A DNA stretch of 54,310 bases from an uncultured Rubritalea sp. Lineage in GTDB: Bacteria; Verrucomicrobiota; Verrucomicrobiia; Verrucomicrobiales; Akkermansiaceae. Positions 27,474 to 37,341 of the stretch are shown piece after piece. The position numbers and the translations under genes were made by a program. Where the stretch lies: the NCBI GenBank assembly GCA_937132085.1, contig CAKZNV010000224.1, positions 1-54,310 on the forward strand. Direction: 5' to 3'. The notes under the pieces are model-generated. The model was not told the DNA's origin. It searched no databases and saw nothing but the letters and a program-made list of their open reading frames with translations. The stretch's first letter is position 1. Every line of letters begins with the position of its first letter.

Positions 27474-28811
27474 ATGACCATTTTCAAAGAAAGCAAAACC
27501 ATCCTATTTCTATCCATCCCTCTGATTATTGGTCAGTTAGGTCAGATGCTACTTGGTTTAGTGGATTCTGTCATGATTGCTCGTGTTGGCGTCACTGAGC
27601 TAGCTGCACTCACCTTGGCCAACAGCATTTTCTTTGTTCCTTTCGTATTCGGTATGGGAATCCTCACCTGCATCTCTGTCCGCACCTCCACCGCCAGAGG
27701 CAGAAATGACACTACAGGAGCCAGATCAGTCTGTAGAAATGGCGTCTATATTGGCCTCATCTTAGGAATTATTATTTTCACCCTAGCCATGCTCAGCAGC
27801 GACTTACTAGAGTTCCTAAAACAAGATCCTGATGTAGTAAGAAAATCTCGCACCTTTTATATCATCCTTATGGCATCACTCATCCCCGGATTAGTCGCAG
27901 TTGCTCTAAAGAACCATGCCGATGCTCTCAGCCGTATCTGGACTGCCTTCTGGATTAGTATGGCTGGTGTATTACTCAATGTATTGCTCAACTGGGTATT
28001 CATCTTTGGCAATCTCGGAGCCCCTGCTCTGGGACTAGAAGGAGCCGGCGTAGCCACTCTGATAGCTCGCTGCGCTACTGTCATCGCTATGCTGGTATGG
28101 TTTAAGATCGACACCTCGCTACTCGACTGGACCCCTCACAAATGGCTACGAAAGCTCGACCTAACAGAAACTAAAAAGCTCATCAAGCTGGGTCTACCAT
28201 CTGGACTTCAATCCACTACTGAGGTCGGTGCCTTTGTTGCTACTGGACTACTTATCGGACGATTTGGAGCAGAAGCCCTAGCCGCTCAAAATGTAGCACT
28301 CACATTCGCAGGACTAGCCTTCATGATTCCACTCGGACTATCTATCGCTCTGACGATCAGAGTGGGCGAGCGCATCGGACTAGGTCAGCATAATAAGCTT
28401 AAAACCACCTTTATATCAGGCTGGCTCATCACCCTAGTATTCTCCTGCGTCACTGCGGCTATTCTCCTTACCTTCCGCCATGAGCTAGCCTCGAGCTTTG
28501 TCAAAGACGCACCAGTTGTGATCTCGCTCGCAACTAGTTTCCTCGTGGTAGCCGGAATTTTCCAGCTAGTAGACTGCCAACAAGTAGCCTCTATAGGAAT
28601 GCTCCGAGGGCTAGAGGACACCACAATCCCAGCATGGATGTGTCTTTTCTCCTACTGGGTCATCGGTATCCCTACTGGCTACTACTTCGCCTTCCACAGA
28701 GGCATGGGACCAGTAGCCATCTGGTGGGGACTAGCACTAGGCCTAACAGTCGCCGCTATCCTCCTAGGCATTAGACTCTGGAAAAGCTTGAAACATGAAG
28801 CTAGAGTATAG
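27474..28811 (+). CDS. MATE-family multidrug/Na+ efflux transporter
   Basis: This 445-residue inner-membrane protein has the twelve hydrophobic segments of a MATE exporter and the opening FLSIPLIIGQLGQMLLGLVDS, typical of NorM. The second half repeats the pattern (LIKLGLPSGLQSTTEVGAF). It exports cationic drugs or toxins in exchange for Na+ or H+. Substrates cannot be read. The start at 27474 (MTIFKES) is more typical than the ATG at 27438, which would add twelve residues. Its last codons belong to the first copy of a 240-base tandem repeat. Confidence 0.9.
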   Translation: MTIFKESKTILFLSIPLIIGQLGQMLLGLVDSVMIARVGVTELAALTLANSIFFVPFVFGMGILTCISVRTSTARGRNDTTGARSVCRNGVYIGLILGIIIFTLAMLSSDLLEFLKQDPDVVRKSRTFYIILMASLIPGLVAVALKNHADALSRIWTAFWISMAGVLLNVLLNWVFIFGNLGAPALGLEGAGVATLIARCATVIAMLVWFKIDTSLLDWTPHKWLRKLDLTETKKLIKLGLPSGLQSTTEVGAFVATGLLIGRFGAEALAAQNVALTFAGLAFMIPLGLSIALTIRVGERIGLGQHNKLKTTFISGWLITLVFSCVTAAILLTFRHELASSFVKDAPVVISLATSFLVVAGIFQLVDCQQVASIGMLRGLEDTTIPAWMCLFSYWVIGIPTGYYFAFHRGMGPVAIWWGLALGLTVAAILLGIRLWKSLKHEARV

Positions 28812-29246
28812 AAACGCATTAGCCTGTTTCATCCTGCTAAGAAAACAGTTTAAAATCAGTGTAATCAGTGGCTTATAACCGCAGAAATATTTGATTCCCG
28901 ACCTACCCAAAACCATAGTTATGAAACAGATAACATCAATTTCCAGCCATAGCTAAGTTTATTAACCACTGATTTAAGACTGACCTACTTGATGCCAATC
29001 TCCGTTCATTCGGCTCTGGAGAAGTTTGAAACATGAAACTAGAGCAGGATGAAACGCATTAACCTGTTTCATCCTGCTGAGAAAACAGTTTAAAATCAGT
29101 GTAATCAGTGGCTTCTTACCGCAGAAACATTTGACTCCTTATCTACCTAAAACCATAGTTGTTAATTAGATCACATCAATTTCCAGCCATAGTTAAGTTT
29201 ATTAACCACTGATTTAAAACTGATTTCAGACTGATTTAAAACTGAC
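28776..29246. repeat. Tandem duplication of about 240 bases including the MATE 3' end
   Basis: From CTCTGG at 28776 to about 29000 and from 29014 to about 29246 the sequence repeats, with an offset of 238-240 bases and roughly 85-90 per cent identity by eye. The first copy includes the last 12 codons and stop of the MATE gene; the second lacks a frame. Both copies contain the 9-base period words AATCAGTGT/AATCAGTGG (28854-28871, 29094-29111) and, about 110 bases later, inverted CCACTGATTTAA words, so each copy can fold back on itself. At 29208-29246 ACTGATTT words recur several times. Confidence 0.8.
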
Positions 29247-29290
29247 CAGCTTGATGAAACGGTAAGAAGCAGGCGTAGAAATTTAGAATA

Positions 29291-29321
29291 AAAAAGGGAG
29301 CCGTAATTAAACAGCTCCCTT
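29291..29321 (-). terminator. Intrinsic terminator of mdh
   Basis: On the minus strand AGGGAGC and GCTCCCT form a 7-pair stem with a 12-base loop, followed by a 6-base T run. It lies 18 bases past the mdh stop. Confidence 0.85.
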
Positions 29322-29338
29322 AAATCTAAAAGTTATTC

Positions 29339-30325
29339 TTACACTAGTAAGTCCGCTACAGCGACCTTCTCCATCTGGAGTTCAGCTACTGAAGCATCGA
29401 TCTTACCTTGAGAGAATGCATCTACCTCGACGCCTTCTACCACTTCCCAAGTTTTACCATCAGTAGTGCGGATAGGCATAGATGCGATGAGTCCTGCTTC
29501 GATTCCATACTCACCAGATGAGCAAACTGCCACGCTTGTCCAATCACCATCAGGTGTAGGAGTCGTGAGGCTGCGCACTGTATCCACTACGCCATTTGCT
29601 GCTGATGCTGCTGAAGATGTTCCTCTAGCCTGAATAATTGCCGCACCACGTTGCTGCACATTCTTGATGAACTCTCCCTGAAGCCACTCTGTGTCAGAAA
29701 TCGCATCCGTAACAGGCGCTCCGTTGATCTTAGCATTAGTGTAGTCAGGATATTGAGTCGCTGAGTGATTTCCCCAGATGCAGAGATTCGTCACCGCATT
29801 CTGGTGAACACCTGCCTTCTGAGCAAGCTGTGATTTAGCACGGTTCTCATCCAGTCTTGTCATGGCGAAAAATTGGTTATTAGGCACGCCCTTCGCAGCA
29901 TTCATCGCAATAAGGCAATTCGTATTACATGGGTTACCTACTACGAGAGTGCGGACATCGCTCGCTGCATTCGCTGCGATTGCTTGGCCTTGACCAGTGA
30001 AGATCTTACCATTGATACCGAGCAGATCATTACGCTCCATACCAGGACCACGTGGCACTGAACCTACAAGTAGCGCCCAGTTAGCACCTTTGAAGCCTTC
30101 AGCTAGGTCGCTAGTAGCTACCGTTGAATTGAGTAGAGGAAACGCACAGTCATCAAGCTCCATCACCACACCAGCAAGAGCTTTCATACCTGGCTCAATC
30201 TCGATAAGTCTTAGGTTTACAGGTTGCTCTGGGCCAAACATAGCACCAGAAGCAATACGGAATAGCAGCGCATAACCAATTTGGCCAGCAGCTCCAGTAA
30301 CAGAAACAGTAATAGGATCTTTCAT
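29339..30325 (-). CDS. mdh: Malate dehydrogenase (NAD-dependent, cytosolic-type)
   Basis: This 328-residue enzyme oxidises malate to oxaloacetate in the TCA cycle. The Rossmann site is [20 protein letters not shown]. The substrate Arg region appears in [13 protein letters not shown], a second Asp/Arg pair in [13 protein letters not shown], and the catalytic His in [13 protein letters not shown]. The sequence matches the cytosolic-type MDH group found in many bacteria. The length is normal, it is monocistronic by position, and it is closed by its own terminator. Confidence 0.95.
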   Translation of the reverse strand: MKDPITVSVTGAAGQIGYALLFRIASGAMFGPEQPVNLRLIEIEPGMKALAGVVMELDDCAFPLLNSTVATSDLAEGFKGANWALLVGSVPRGPGMERNDLLGINGKIFTGQGQAIAANAASDVRTLVVGNPCNTNCLIAMNAAKGVPNNQFFAMTRLDENRAKSQLAQKAGVHQNAVTNLCIWGNHSATQYPDYTNAKINGAPVTDAISDTEWLQGEFIKNVQQRGAAIIQARGTSSAASAANGVVDTVRSLTTPTPDGDWTSVAVCSSGEYGIEAGLIASMPIRTTDGKTWEVVEGVEVDAFSQGKIDASVAELQMEKVAVADLLV

Positions 30326-30454
30326 AATGAAAACATTTACTAAAGAGTCTCCCCCATCAGGTCAACTTCAAAGCTGAGAAGGTTTTCAATCTGACAAAAT
30401 CATCACTAAATATCATCAGTAATTGAAGACCTCATCATTCTCGAAAAGTAGAAA

Positions 30455-30859
30455 CTACAAAGCACTTCCAGTCACCTGCCATTTCAAGAGTAGAACAGTG
30501 AAGATAACTCCCATCACTAAGCCAAACACAGCTCTTCCCATTCCGTGTTTTTTATTCTCCGTTTTTTGAGATTTATTAATATCCATCATCGCGATGATAG
30601 AGAAAATAATAGCTAGTGGAGCAATAACTAAAGTAGGGCTAAGTAGACCAAGATAGCCAGCAGCAATCGCCCATCCTGAACGTCCTACAGGTAAAAGAAC
30701 TCTCATTCCAGCCTGATCACCCAGTTTTTGTGGCTGAGGTGCATACTGTGCCTGAGCATATTGCTGTTGTTGCTGTTGAGCGTTAGTATTTGGCGCTTGA
30801 AATGGATTCGCTGGATCTGGCTGCACTGGGGCTGGCTGAGGTATATTTGTCTCTGACAT
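30455..30859 (-). CDS. DUF4190-like small membrane protein with a Gln/Pro-rich head
   Basis: This 134-residue protein starts with a low-complexity region of about 45 residues rich in Pro, Gln and Ala (including six Gln in a row). Two membrane segments follow (IAAGYLGLLSPTLVIAPLAI and GRAVFGLVMGVIFTVLLL). The GHGMGRAVFGLVMG-like step and the GYLGLLS helix resemble DUF4190 proteins. The role is unknown; the polar head probably faces the cytoplasm. Confidence 0.7.
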   Translation of the reverse strand: MSETNIPQPAPVQPDPANPFQAPNTNAQQQQQQYAQAQYAPQPQKLGDQAGMRVLLPVGRSGWAIAAGYLGLLSPTLVIAPLAIIFSIIAMMDINKSQKTENKKHGMGRAVFGLVMGVIFTVLLLKWQVTGSAL

Positions 30860-31001
30860 AGCAAAAGATAATCGAAATTTTGAGACGATGACAACCCATT
30901 TAAAGTGTTAAGTTAGGACGGCATTCCATAAATCCGCACATTAATACTACTTTTTACTGTAAAACCTTGTCAGTTTAGGGTTATTTCCTCCTCACAGCAT
31001 T

Positions 31002-32798
31002 ATGTCTATTGAGCTTACCAGAAACTTCTCCATCATCGCCCACATCGACCACGGTAAAACCACACTATCTGACCGACTCCTAGAGTTTACTCAGACAGTG
31101 GCAGAGCGTGATTCCCAGGACCAGCTACTCGATGCTATGGACCTAGAGCGAGAGCGTGGCATCACGATCAAATCTCACCCAGTCACCATGTTTTACAATG
31201 CGAAGGATGGTAAAAAGTATCAGCTTAACTTCCTAGACACTCCGGGTCACGTGGATTTCTCCTATGAGGTCTCTCGTTCTCTCGCTGCTTGTGAAGGCGC
31301 TATTCTTATTGTAGATGCAGCTCAGGGTGTGGAAGCTCAGACTCTGGCGAACTTGCATCTAGCGAATGAGCAAGAACTCACCATCGTTCCTGTCATCAAC
31401 AAAATCGACCTTCCTTCCGCTGACCTACCTAAGGTGCACAAGCAACTTGAAGACATCGTCTGCATTCCGTCTGAAGATGCGATCCCAGCGTCAGCTAAGA
31501 ACGGCATTGGTATTGAAGACATTTTAGAAGCAATCGTAGAGCGTGTGCCACCACCAACCGCAGATGATGACGGCCTACTCCGAGCTTCAGTGTTCGACTC
31601 TATTTATGATGCCTACCGTGGAGTAGTCTCCTATGTGCGTATCATGAGTGGTGAGATCCAAAAAGGAACTCGCATCAAACTTTTCAATACTCCTAGAACC
31701 TACGAGGTGAAGGAAGTCGGTGTTTTCACCCCTAAAATGACCAAGCGTGATAAGCTCATGCCTGGTGACGTGGGCTACGTGATCGCTAACATGAAGTCCT
31801 CAGCTGAGGTCAAAATTGGTGACACTATTACCAACAACGCCCACCCTTGTGCTGAAGCTCTCCCAGGATACAAAGAAATCCAGCCAATGGTATTCTCAGG
31901 AATTTATCCAGTGGACACATCAGATTTTGAGGCTCTCAAGCTCGCTATGGGCAAGCTCCAGATCAACGATGCGGCATTCACTTGGCAGGCAGAATCATCC
32001 GTAGCTCTCGGCTTCGGTTTCCGCTGTGGATTCCTCGGTCTATTGCACATGGAGATCATTCAAGAACGTCTGCGCCGAGAGTTCGGAATGGATATTATTT
32101 CCACCTATCCATCAGTAATTTACGAAGTAACCAAGAATAATGGTGAAGAACTCATCGTGGACAATCCATGTATGCTTCCCGACACTCAGGTCATCCAGGA
32201 GATCCGCGAGCCATTGGTGCGTGTGTTCCTAATGACACCATCAGACTACATTGGCGACATGATGAAGCTCGTCATGGAGAAACGTGGAGTGATGGAGAAT
32301 ACCGAGACCATTGATGATCTCCGCGTGATGCTTACCTGCACATTGCCACTTGCTGAAATTCTAGTCGACTTCAATGATAAGCTTAAATCCATGACTAAGG
32401 GCTATGGCTCTATGGATTATGAGCATGCTGGATACCGTGCAGAGAAGATGGTCAAGATGGACATCATGATCGCTGGTGAGCCAGTGGATGCATTCTCAAG
32501 TATCGTCCACAGAGATAAGGCTGAATTCTACGGTCGCCACCTCTGTAAGAAACTCAAGGAAGTCATCCCTAAGCAGCTCTTCGTAGTCGCTATTCAGGCA
32601 GCTATCGGCGGTAAAATCATCGCTCGTGAATCCATCTCAGCCATGAGTAAGAACGTTACAGCCAAGTGTTACGGTGGTGATATTTCACGTAAGCGTAAAC
32701 TTCTCGAGAAGCAGAAAAAAGGTAAGGCGAAGATGAAAGCAATCGGTAAAGTAAATATTCCACAAGACGCATTCATCAGAGTTCTTAAGAACGACTAA
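31002..32798 (+). CDS. lepA: Elongation factor 4 (LepA)
   Basis: This 598-residue translational GTPase acts on the ribosome in initiation and back-translocation. The G1 motif is [17 protein letters not shown]2 contains [12 protein letters not shown]3 is LDTPGHVDF and G4 is [12 protein letters not shown]-like domains II, III and V follow. The LepA-specific C-terminal domain ends with [19 protein letters not shown]. The length is that of the family. Two short genes of unknown role follow on the same strand, the first after 17 bases. Confidence 0.97.
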   Translation: MSIELTRNFSIIAHIDHGKTTLSDRLLEFTQTVAERDSQDQLLDAMDLERERGITIKSHPVTMFYNAKDGKKYQLNFLDTPGHVDFSYEVSRSLAACEGAILIVDAAQGVEAQTLANLHLANEQELTIVPVINKIDLPSADLPKVHKQLEDIVCIPSEDAIPASAKNGIGIEDILEAIVERVPPPTADDDGLLRASVFDSIYDAYRGVVSYVRIMSGEIQKGTRIKLFNTPRTYEVKEVGVFTPKMTKRDKLMPGDVGYVIANMKSSAEVKIGDTITNNAHPCAEALPGYKEIQPMVFSGIYPVDTSDFEALKLAMGKLQINDAAFTWQAESSVALGFGFRCGFLGLLHMEIIQERLRREFGMDIISTYPSVIYEVTKNNGEELIVDNPCMLPDTQVIQEIREPLVRVFLMTPSDYIGDMMKLVMEKRGVMENTETIDDLRVMLTCTLPLAEILVDFNDKLKSMTKGYGSMDYEHAGYRAEKMVKMDIMIAGEPVDAFSSIVHRDKAEFYGRHLCKKLKEVIPKQLFVVAIQAAIGGKIIARESISAMSKNVTAKCYGGDISRKRKLLEKQKKGKAKMKAIGKVNIPQDAFIRVLKND

Positions 32799-32815
32799 TA
32801 CATTTCCAACCGAAT

Positions 32816-33220
32816 ATGGCAAAAGGCTACGATACTAACCAACAGCGTAAAGAGGCTCTCTCTTTATTAGGCAAAGATCTAGCCCGCAGAGCGAAGTCTA
32901 AGTGTGAACTCACAGGTGAATCTGGAGTCTCTCTGACTACTTACGAAGTCCCTCCAGTTCCCTCTGAGCCAGATTTTGAGCGCTGCGTCATGCTTTCATC
33001 AACAGTGATTGAAGCATTAGAGAACCCTAAAAAAATAGTCGCTTCCGAGTGGCGTATTCTCGGTGAACAGATCTGGAGTGACATCGTCCCTGTGCAGATC
33101 ATCGCAGTGCGCATGCTCAGCTACATCGCTAAATCTGAACACTGGGCTCAAGAAATGCTTGATAATGCCTACCTAGATGATGCTATAGTCGAGCAGGCAA
33201 ACCTTTCGCCACTTGCTTAA
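32816..33220 (+). CDS. PhnA-like protein lacking its zinc-ribbon cysteines
   Basis: This 134-residue protein keeps the layout of PhnA/YjdM-type small proteins: ALSLLGKDLARRAKSKCEL, TTYEVPPVPSEPDFERC and WRILGEQIWSDIVPVQIIAVRML near the end. In related proteins as I remember them the first site reads CELC and the second LCETC. Here they are CELTG and LSSTV, so most zinc ligands are gone. The fold may survive without metal. Function unknown. It follows lepA by 17 bases and precedes another zinc-ribbon relative. Confidence 0.7.
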   Translation: MAKGYDTNQQRKEALSLLGKDLARRAKSKCELTGESGVSLTTYEVPPVPSEPDFERCVMLSSTVIEALENPKKIVASEWRILGEQIWSDIVPVQIIAVRMLSYIAKSEHWAQEMLDNAYLDDAIVEQANLSPLA

Positions 33221-33261
33221 ATAACCAGCCTGCATGTGAGCAGAACATTAATAACAATCAA

Positions 33262-33936
33262 ATGAAAAGCCCAGTTCAACCAGAAGTAGTCCTCGTAGAG
33301 TCTGAGCTAGATATCGGACTCACGAGCTGGCGCTGTCCAGTATCCGGCGGTCATTGGATTCCTGCTCCCTCTTATTGGCAATGGCATTCTCAGCTTCCCC
33401 TCACGCTCAAAGAGCCTAAGACGGAACGCAAGATGGATAAAATCCAGCCACCCGACATTGAGAGCCAGTTGGTTCGTCCTGCCATCATCTGCCCAGAGAG
33501 TCACTGTCTACTCGTCAGATACAAGGTCGGAGGTCTAGGAATATTTATCGATCGCAGCCCGATCAGTGGCGGTATATGGCTAGACGCTGGTGAGTGGAAC
33601 CTCCTCAAGGAAAATAATTTCCATGCCTCATTACACGAAATTTTCACCTCTTCCTACCAGAAACGCATCATGCGTGAAGAAGCTCACGAAGCTCTCATGC
33701 ATCGATTCTACACCGACCTAGGCGAAGAAGTTGCAGAAGATCTAGTCCATATTGCAGAATGGCTCAAGCTACACCCTAAGAAACGCCGCATCATCGCATG
33801 GCTCCACGAACAACTAGCACTAGATGAAGACGACTTCAGACCAGCCCAAGAGACTGAAGATAAAGATGCAGTCTTTGATAGAGCTGAGCTCATCACTAAC
33901 GAAACTGATCCCAACGAGGTAATCATTCATGAGTAA
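33262..33936 (+). CDS. TFIIB-type zinc-ribbon-like protein with Cys replaced by Ser
   Basis: The 224 residues include two segments that resemble the zf-TFIIB fold: SWRCPVSGGHWI with CPESHCLLVRYK, and IDRSPISGGIWLDAGEWNLL. In typical members the second reads C-x-x-C-G-G-I-W-L-D-x-G-E; here the two Cys positions are Ser, while GGIWLDAGE is preserved. The remainder is helical (RIMREEAHEALMHRFYTDLG and later) with an acidic end. Its stop overlaps the next gene start by 8 bases, so they are translated together. Confidence 0.7.
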   Translation: MKSPVQPEVVLVESELDIGLTSWRCPVSGGHWIPAPSYWQWHSQLPLTLKEPKTERKMDKIQPPDIESQLVRPAIICPESHCLLVRYKVGGLGIFIDRSPISGGIWLDAGEWNLLKENNFHASLHEIFTSSYQKRIMREEAHEALMHRFYTDLGEEVAEDLVHIAEWLKLHPKKRRIIAWLHEQLALDEDDFRPAQETEDKDAVFDRAELITNETDPNEVIIHE

Positions 33937-34780
33937 ACAGACTAGTAAATGGCGTAAATACCTTCTCGGCACATGGAGTTGGAAACGTCCCATTTACTCA
34001 TTACTCTCCATCTACCTTATCTTCTTCATCATCGTTCTCTTTTTCGCTGATGCTCTGATTTTCCAGCCTCCAGCAGGCACTTATTCAGACACTCAACAGA
34101 ATCTTGTCCTTTTAGTAAATGACAAGCAGCAAGAAGTAGCCTCTGTCTATTTAGAAGCAGAGCCTAACAGACCTACTATCCTCTGGTCACACGGTAACGC
34201 AGAGACGATTGGCACAGCCTTTCCTTTACTCCAGTATCTCAACCGCAACGAAGGCATCGGCTTCATTGCTTACGATTATCCAGGTTACGGACTCAGCGAA
34301 GGCAAACCTAACGAACAAGGATGTTATGCTAATATTGAAGCCACTTGGAAATTTCTTACCGAAGATAAAAAAATAGCCCCTGAGAACATCATCATCCTCG
34401 GTCAATCAGTCGGCTCAGGTCCCTCAACCTATCTCGCTGAAAAAGTGATCGATGCCGGAACTCCTCCATCAGCCCTCATCCTAATCTCGCCCTTCACGAG
34501 CATTAACCGAGTGCCATTCGGAGTGAATTTGTTTCCTAATGACCGCTTCTCGAACATCAGCCGAATCAAAAACATCACCTGTCCACTCCTCATCATTCAT
34601 GGCGATAAAGACAAGGTCATCAGCCAGTCTCACGGCAAAGAACTCTTCGAGAAATCTCCGCTAGATGCGACTAAGAAACAATTTCTCGACCTCAAAGACA
34701 CCGGCCACAACGACCTCCTAGGCAAAGAACTGTTCCTAGAATCTCTGCTCGATTTTATTCGTAAAACCGAGCAACGGTAA
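33929..34780 (+). CDS. Alpha/beta-fold hydrolase, membrane-anchored
   Basis: This 283-residue protein has a hydrophobic helix near residues 24-45 and then an ABHD17/acylprotein-type hydrolase fold. The oxyanion region is ILWSHGNAET, YDYPGYGLSEGKP follows, and the nucleophile Ser is in ILGQSVGSGPSTYL. The acid is in IHGDKDKVIS and the His in LKDTGHNDLL. The catalytic triad is therefore complete. Orientation suggests an enzyme domain outside the membrane. Substrate unknown. It overlaps the zinc-ribbon relative upstream by 8 bases. Confidence 0.88.
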   Translation: MSKQTSKWRKYLLGTWSWKRPIYSLLSIYLIFFIIVLFFADALIFQPPAGTYSDTQQNLVLLVNDKQQEVASVYLEAEPNRPTILWSHGNAETIGTAFPLLQYLNRNEGIGFIAYDYPGYGLSEGKPNEQGCYANIEATWKFLTEDKKIAPENIIILGQSVGSGPSTYLAEKVIDAGTPPSALILISPFTSINRVPFGVNLFPNDRFSNISRIKNITCPLLIIHGDKDKVISQSHGKELFEKSPLDATKKQFLDLKDTGHNDLLGKELFLESLLDFIRKTEQR

Positions 34781-34786
34781 ATCAAA

Positions 34787-34858
34787 AAGCATGAAGCTTA
34801 AGCCGTCGAGCGTCACTTCTATTAATCCACAGCGCTCGCAGCTGAAGGCCACATGCTT
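34787..34858. repeat. Segmented hairpin between convergent genes, possible terminator
   Basis: AAGCATG (34787-34793) pairs with CATGCTT (34852-34858) and CGAGCG (34807-34812) with CGCTCG (34833-34838). A further imperfect CTTAAGC/GCTGAAG pair lies between. On the minus strand it is followed by a T run (GCTTTTTGAT), so it could end the transcript of the CGGP gene. Confidence 0.6.
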
Positions 34859-34889
34859 CTCAAACAAACTGTTCCTATAAGACTCTCGC

Positions 34890-35915
34890 TTACTTCACAT
34901 CTTTGAAGATCTCTGCGAGCTTCTTCGTTTCGATGATATACGTCTTAATACGGCTGCTTCTAGCTAACACAACGCCTACAAGCTTGCCGTCGATATCGAT
35001 CACTGGCCCACCACAGAAGTTAAACTTAAGTTCCATGTCAGACTGAAGAACTTCTGGGAACCCTTCTCCAATGCGGCTCACTTTACCACCCATACGCTTC
35101 ATTGAGTTCATACGAGATCTACGCACTACTGGCATATTCTCTCTCGCACCTAATGTCACCTCTAGGCCAGCTACTACTTGATTGTCACGTTTATAACTCA
35201 CCGTGATCACATCTCCTGGCTTCTGCTTTTGAAGTAGATTTCTCATCACTAACAGATCATTCACTGGCTTGCCATCCACTGTAAGAACGATGTCTCCAGC
35301 CTGCAGTCCAGCACGTGATGCCGCTGTGTTTTTCTCCACTCTACTGAGCAGAACACCACCACCCTCTTGGCGCTCCATATTCATCACTACACCTAAGAAA
35401 CCACGATCTGAGTCTCGTAAGCTTCTAGGCTTCACGCTCACTACACCAAGCCCTAAAGCCTGATCCTGAGCTCCTACAGCAATGAGAAACGCTCCTAATG
35501 CAGGAGTTTCACTTGTCTTCAAGATCAACTCATCAGCCTTAGCTGTATTCTCTAACAACGCTAGATCAAAGTCTTCATTACTAGATTTCATCACGACCGC
35601 TGAAACATCGCCAGCCTTAGTTACGATACGTAAATCATCAGTCTTGTTTTTGATTTCGCTGAGCTTGGTTACAATACCTTTCTCGGTCACTGTGCCCATT
35701 GCTACGATCTTGTTACCAGATTTGATCACTACCGTGCTATTAGAATACGCTGCTGTTAGAGGATCTACTACTTTGTAAAACTCATCTGACTGTTCCTTTA
35801 GCTTCTGCTTATCCGCTCGCTTCACAGTCGGTGGGAATGCTATCTGAGCCTGTAAACTTGCCCCTAGCAGTGCAGAGGTCAGAGCGATTAACTTAAAATT
35901 GTTCATGAAATTCAT
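34890..35915 (-). CDS. HtrA-like PDZ protein with rearranged, Cys-containing GGP motif
   Basis: This 341-residue exported protein (signal peptide about 1-23; a second start at 35906 is possible) begins with a trypsin-like barrel. The place of the catalytic His holds Ser86 (GIVTKLSEI), the Asp of DFDLAL (Asp117) remains, and the normal GDSGGP is absent before the PDZ domain (about 170-255). A GGP element appears after it instead: FNFCGGPVIDIDG with Cys301, then VGVVLARSSR. CGGP variants placed behind the PDZ domain are, as I recall, seen in planctomycetes and Verrucomicrobia. It may be a pseudo-protease or a Cys-dependent variant. It lies 33 bases downstream of an apparently active HtrA-type gene. 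Confidence 0.8.
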   Translation of the reverse strand: MNFMNNFKLIALTSALLGASLQAQIAFPPTVKRADKQKLKEQSDEFYKVVDPLTAAYSNSTVVIKSGNKIVAMGTVTEKGIVTKLSEIKNKTDDLRIVTKAGDVSAVVMKSSNEDFDLALLENTAKADELILKTSETPALGAFLIAVGAQDQALGLGVVSVKPRSLRDSDRGFLGVVMNMERQEGGGVLLSRVEKNTAASRAGLQAGDIVLTVDGKPVNDLLVMRNLLQKQKPGDVITVSYKRDNQVVAGLEVTLGARENMPVVRRSRMNSMKRMGGKVSRIGEGFPEVLQSDMELKFNFCGGPVIDIDGKLVGVVLARSSRIKTYIIETKKLAEIFKDVK

Positions 35916-35948
35916 ATTGATTATATTCTATTAAAATTAGTTCTATTC

Positions 35949-36980
35949 CTATCGCTTAAAAAGATCGCCACGTTTGACGAGTTTCATAGTTAGCTTCATC
36001 TCTTCTTCTTTGCGTAAAATAGTCAGCTCTACTTCATCACCGGCTTTGTATTGATTGACTGCCTTAGGTAAATCTCTACCAATCTTGATTTCCTTCTGAT
36101 CCACAAAGTTGATCACATCACCAACCATTAAACCCGCGAGATCAGCTGGACTATTTTTTACGACTTCATTAATAACAACCCCCTTCTTATCAGGTGATTC
36201 CTCATACATGATCCCTATCACTGGTCGCTCAGGGTTATCCATAGGGTTCTGACCGAGTCGCCCCCAAGTATCTCCTTCTTGTAACCTCTTCCAGTCTTCT
36301 GTTAGCCCGCTTATTCCTGCATGATTATTTGTAGAAAGTGTGTTTCCTATCGATGAATTAATCCCAATCACATGGCCATTAATGTCAAACAATGGACCAC
36401 CTGAGTCACCTCCGATTAATGTGCAGTCCGTGCTTATAAATCCACGTCTGTTCTTGGAAATCAATCGACCAAATCGAACAGGAGGTTTTCTCAAAATATC
36501 AAAACCACCAGCATGTCCCATACTGATCACATAGCTACCAATCGCTAGTTTATCTGAATCCCCCATCTCAGCAAATGGCCAGTCTTGCTTCTTAATCAAC
36601 TGAACCATGGCAGTATCCTTAGTGCGATTTGCGCCTAGAACCTTTGCCTTAAAAACTTTGCCATCAGGGAACACCACATTGACCTCTTCATTTCCCTGCA
36701 CCACGTGCGCAGCTGTAAGAATGAGTCCTTCTTTATTAACAATGACACCGCTACCAGATGAACCAGATTTATTCGATGTAAGCGCCACCGTCGCTGGCTG
36801 CACCTTAGCTACTACTTCCTGGATTCTCTTCTGCAAGCTTCTCAGATCTTCTATGGTCTTGACCTGATTTGCCACCACAGCTTCATCCTGTGCTTGAACT
36901 AGACCAGCATTGAATAACGCATAAACTGCGCAGCTAGCCACTAGAGGTAGAGTCTTAAAATTCGTTTTGAGATTCTTCAT
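35949..36980 (-). CDS. HtrA/Deg-type serine protease with one PDZ domain
   Basis: This 343-residue periplasmic protein has a signal peptide (about 1-30), then a trypsin-like domain with a complete triad: His92 in LTAAHVVQG, Asp122 in KDTAMVQL and Ser193 in LIGGDSGGPLFD. A PDZ domain follows at about 240-338 (SPADLAGLMVGDVINFV). It should degrade or remodel misfolded envelope proteins. It is followed by the CGGP paralogue and preceded, 36 bases upstream on the same strand, by the VF530-like gene, so a three-gene unit is possible. Confidence 0.92.
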   Translation of the reverse strand: MKNLKTNFKTLPLVASCAVYALFNAGLVQAQDEAVVANQVKTIEDLRSLQKRIQEVVAKVQPATVALTSNKSGSSGSGVIVNKEGLILTAAHVVQGNEEVNVVFPDGKVFKAKVLGANRTKDTAMVQLIKKQDWPFAEMGDSDKLAIGSYVISMGHAGGFDILRKPPVRFGRLISKNRRGFISTDCTLIGGDSGGPLFDINGHVIGINSSIGNTLSTNNHAGISGLTEDWKRLQEGDTWGRLGQNPMDNPERPVIGIMYEESPDKKGVVINEVVKNSPADLAGLMVGDVINFVDQKEIKIGRDLPKAVNQYKAGDEVELTILRKEEEMKLTMKLVKRGDLFKR

Positions 36981-37016
36981 AATCTCAATATAAGCGATAA
37001 CGAAGAACTATTTTGT

Positions 37017-37238
37017 TTAATCAATCTTCTTACCGTCGAGATAAAATTTATACAGTATCTCCACCTTGTTTCTCGCCCACATCGTTCGTCTCAGAAATTT
37101 CAGACTAGACTTAATGCTCGGATCTTTACTGAAGCAATTGATCCGGATTCTAAATGCCATATCTTCCCAGCCGTATTCCTCGACTAGCTCAGTCAGCATG
37201 CGTTCTAAAGTGATTCCGTGAAGTGGATCGTTGCTCAT
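37017..37238 (-). CDS. VF530-like (DUF2132) DNA-binding protein
   Basis: This 73-residue protein matches the VF530/DUF2132 family almost throughout: [40 protein letters not shown] and [18 protein letters not shown] family member from Vibrio has a solved structure and was described as a DNA-binding protein; its role in the cell is unknown. It lies upstream of the HtrA-type gene and divergent from the secreted zincin. Confidence 0.88.
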   Translation of the reverse strand: MSNDPLHGITLERMLTELVEEYGWEDMAFRIRINCFSKDPSIKSSLKFLRRTMWARNKVEILYKFYLDGKKID

Positions 37239-37341
37239 GCCGTTCTTCTACACCATCCTTCGCATCTACCCAGAAAAATATCTCTATCTCATTCATTTTC
37301 GAGGTTTGACCCCACCTAGCCATTCCTTTAGTTTGTTACTG

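Noticed and set aside
28812..29338. Insertion sequence
   Set aside because: No transposase frame and no target duplications are visible; the structure is a tandem duplication.
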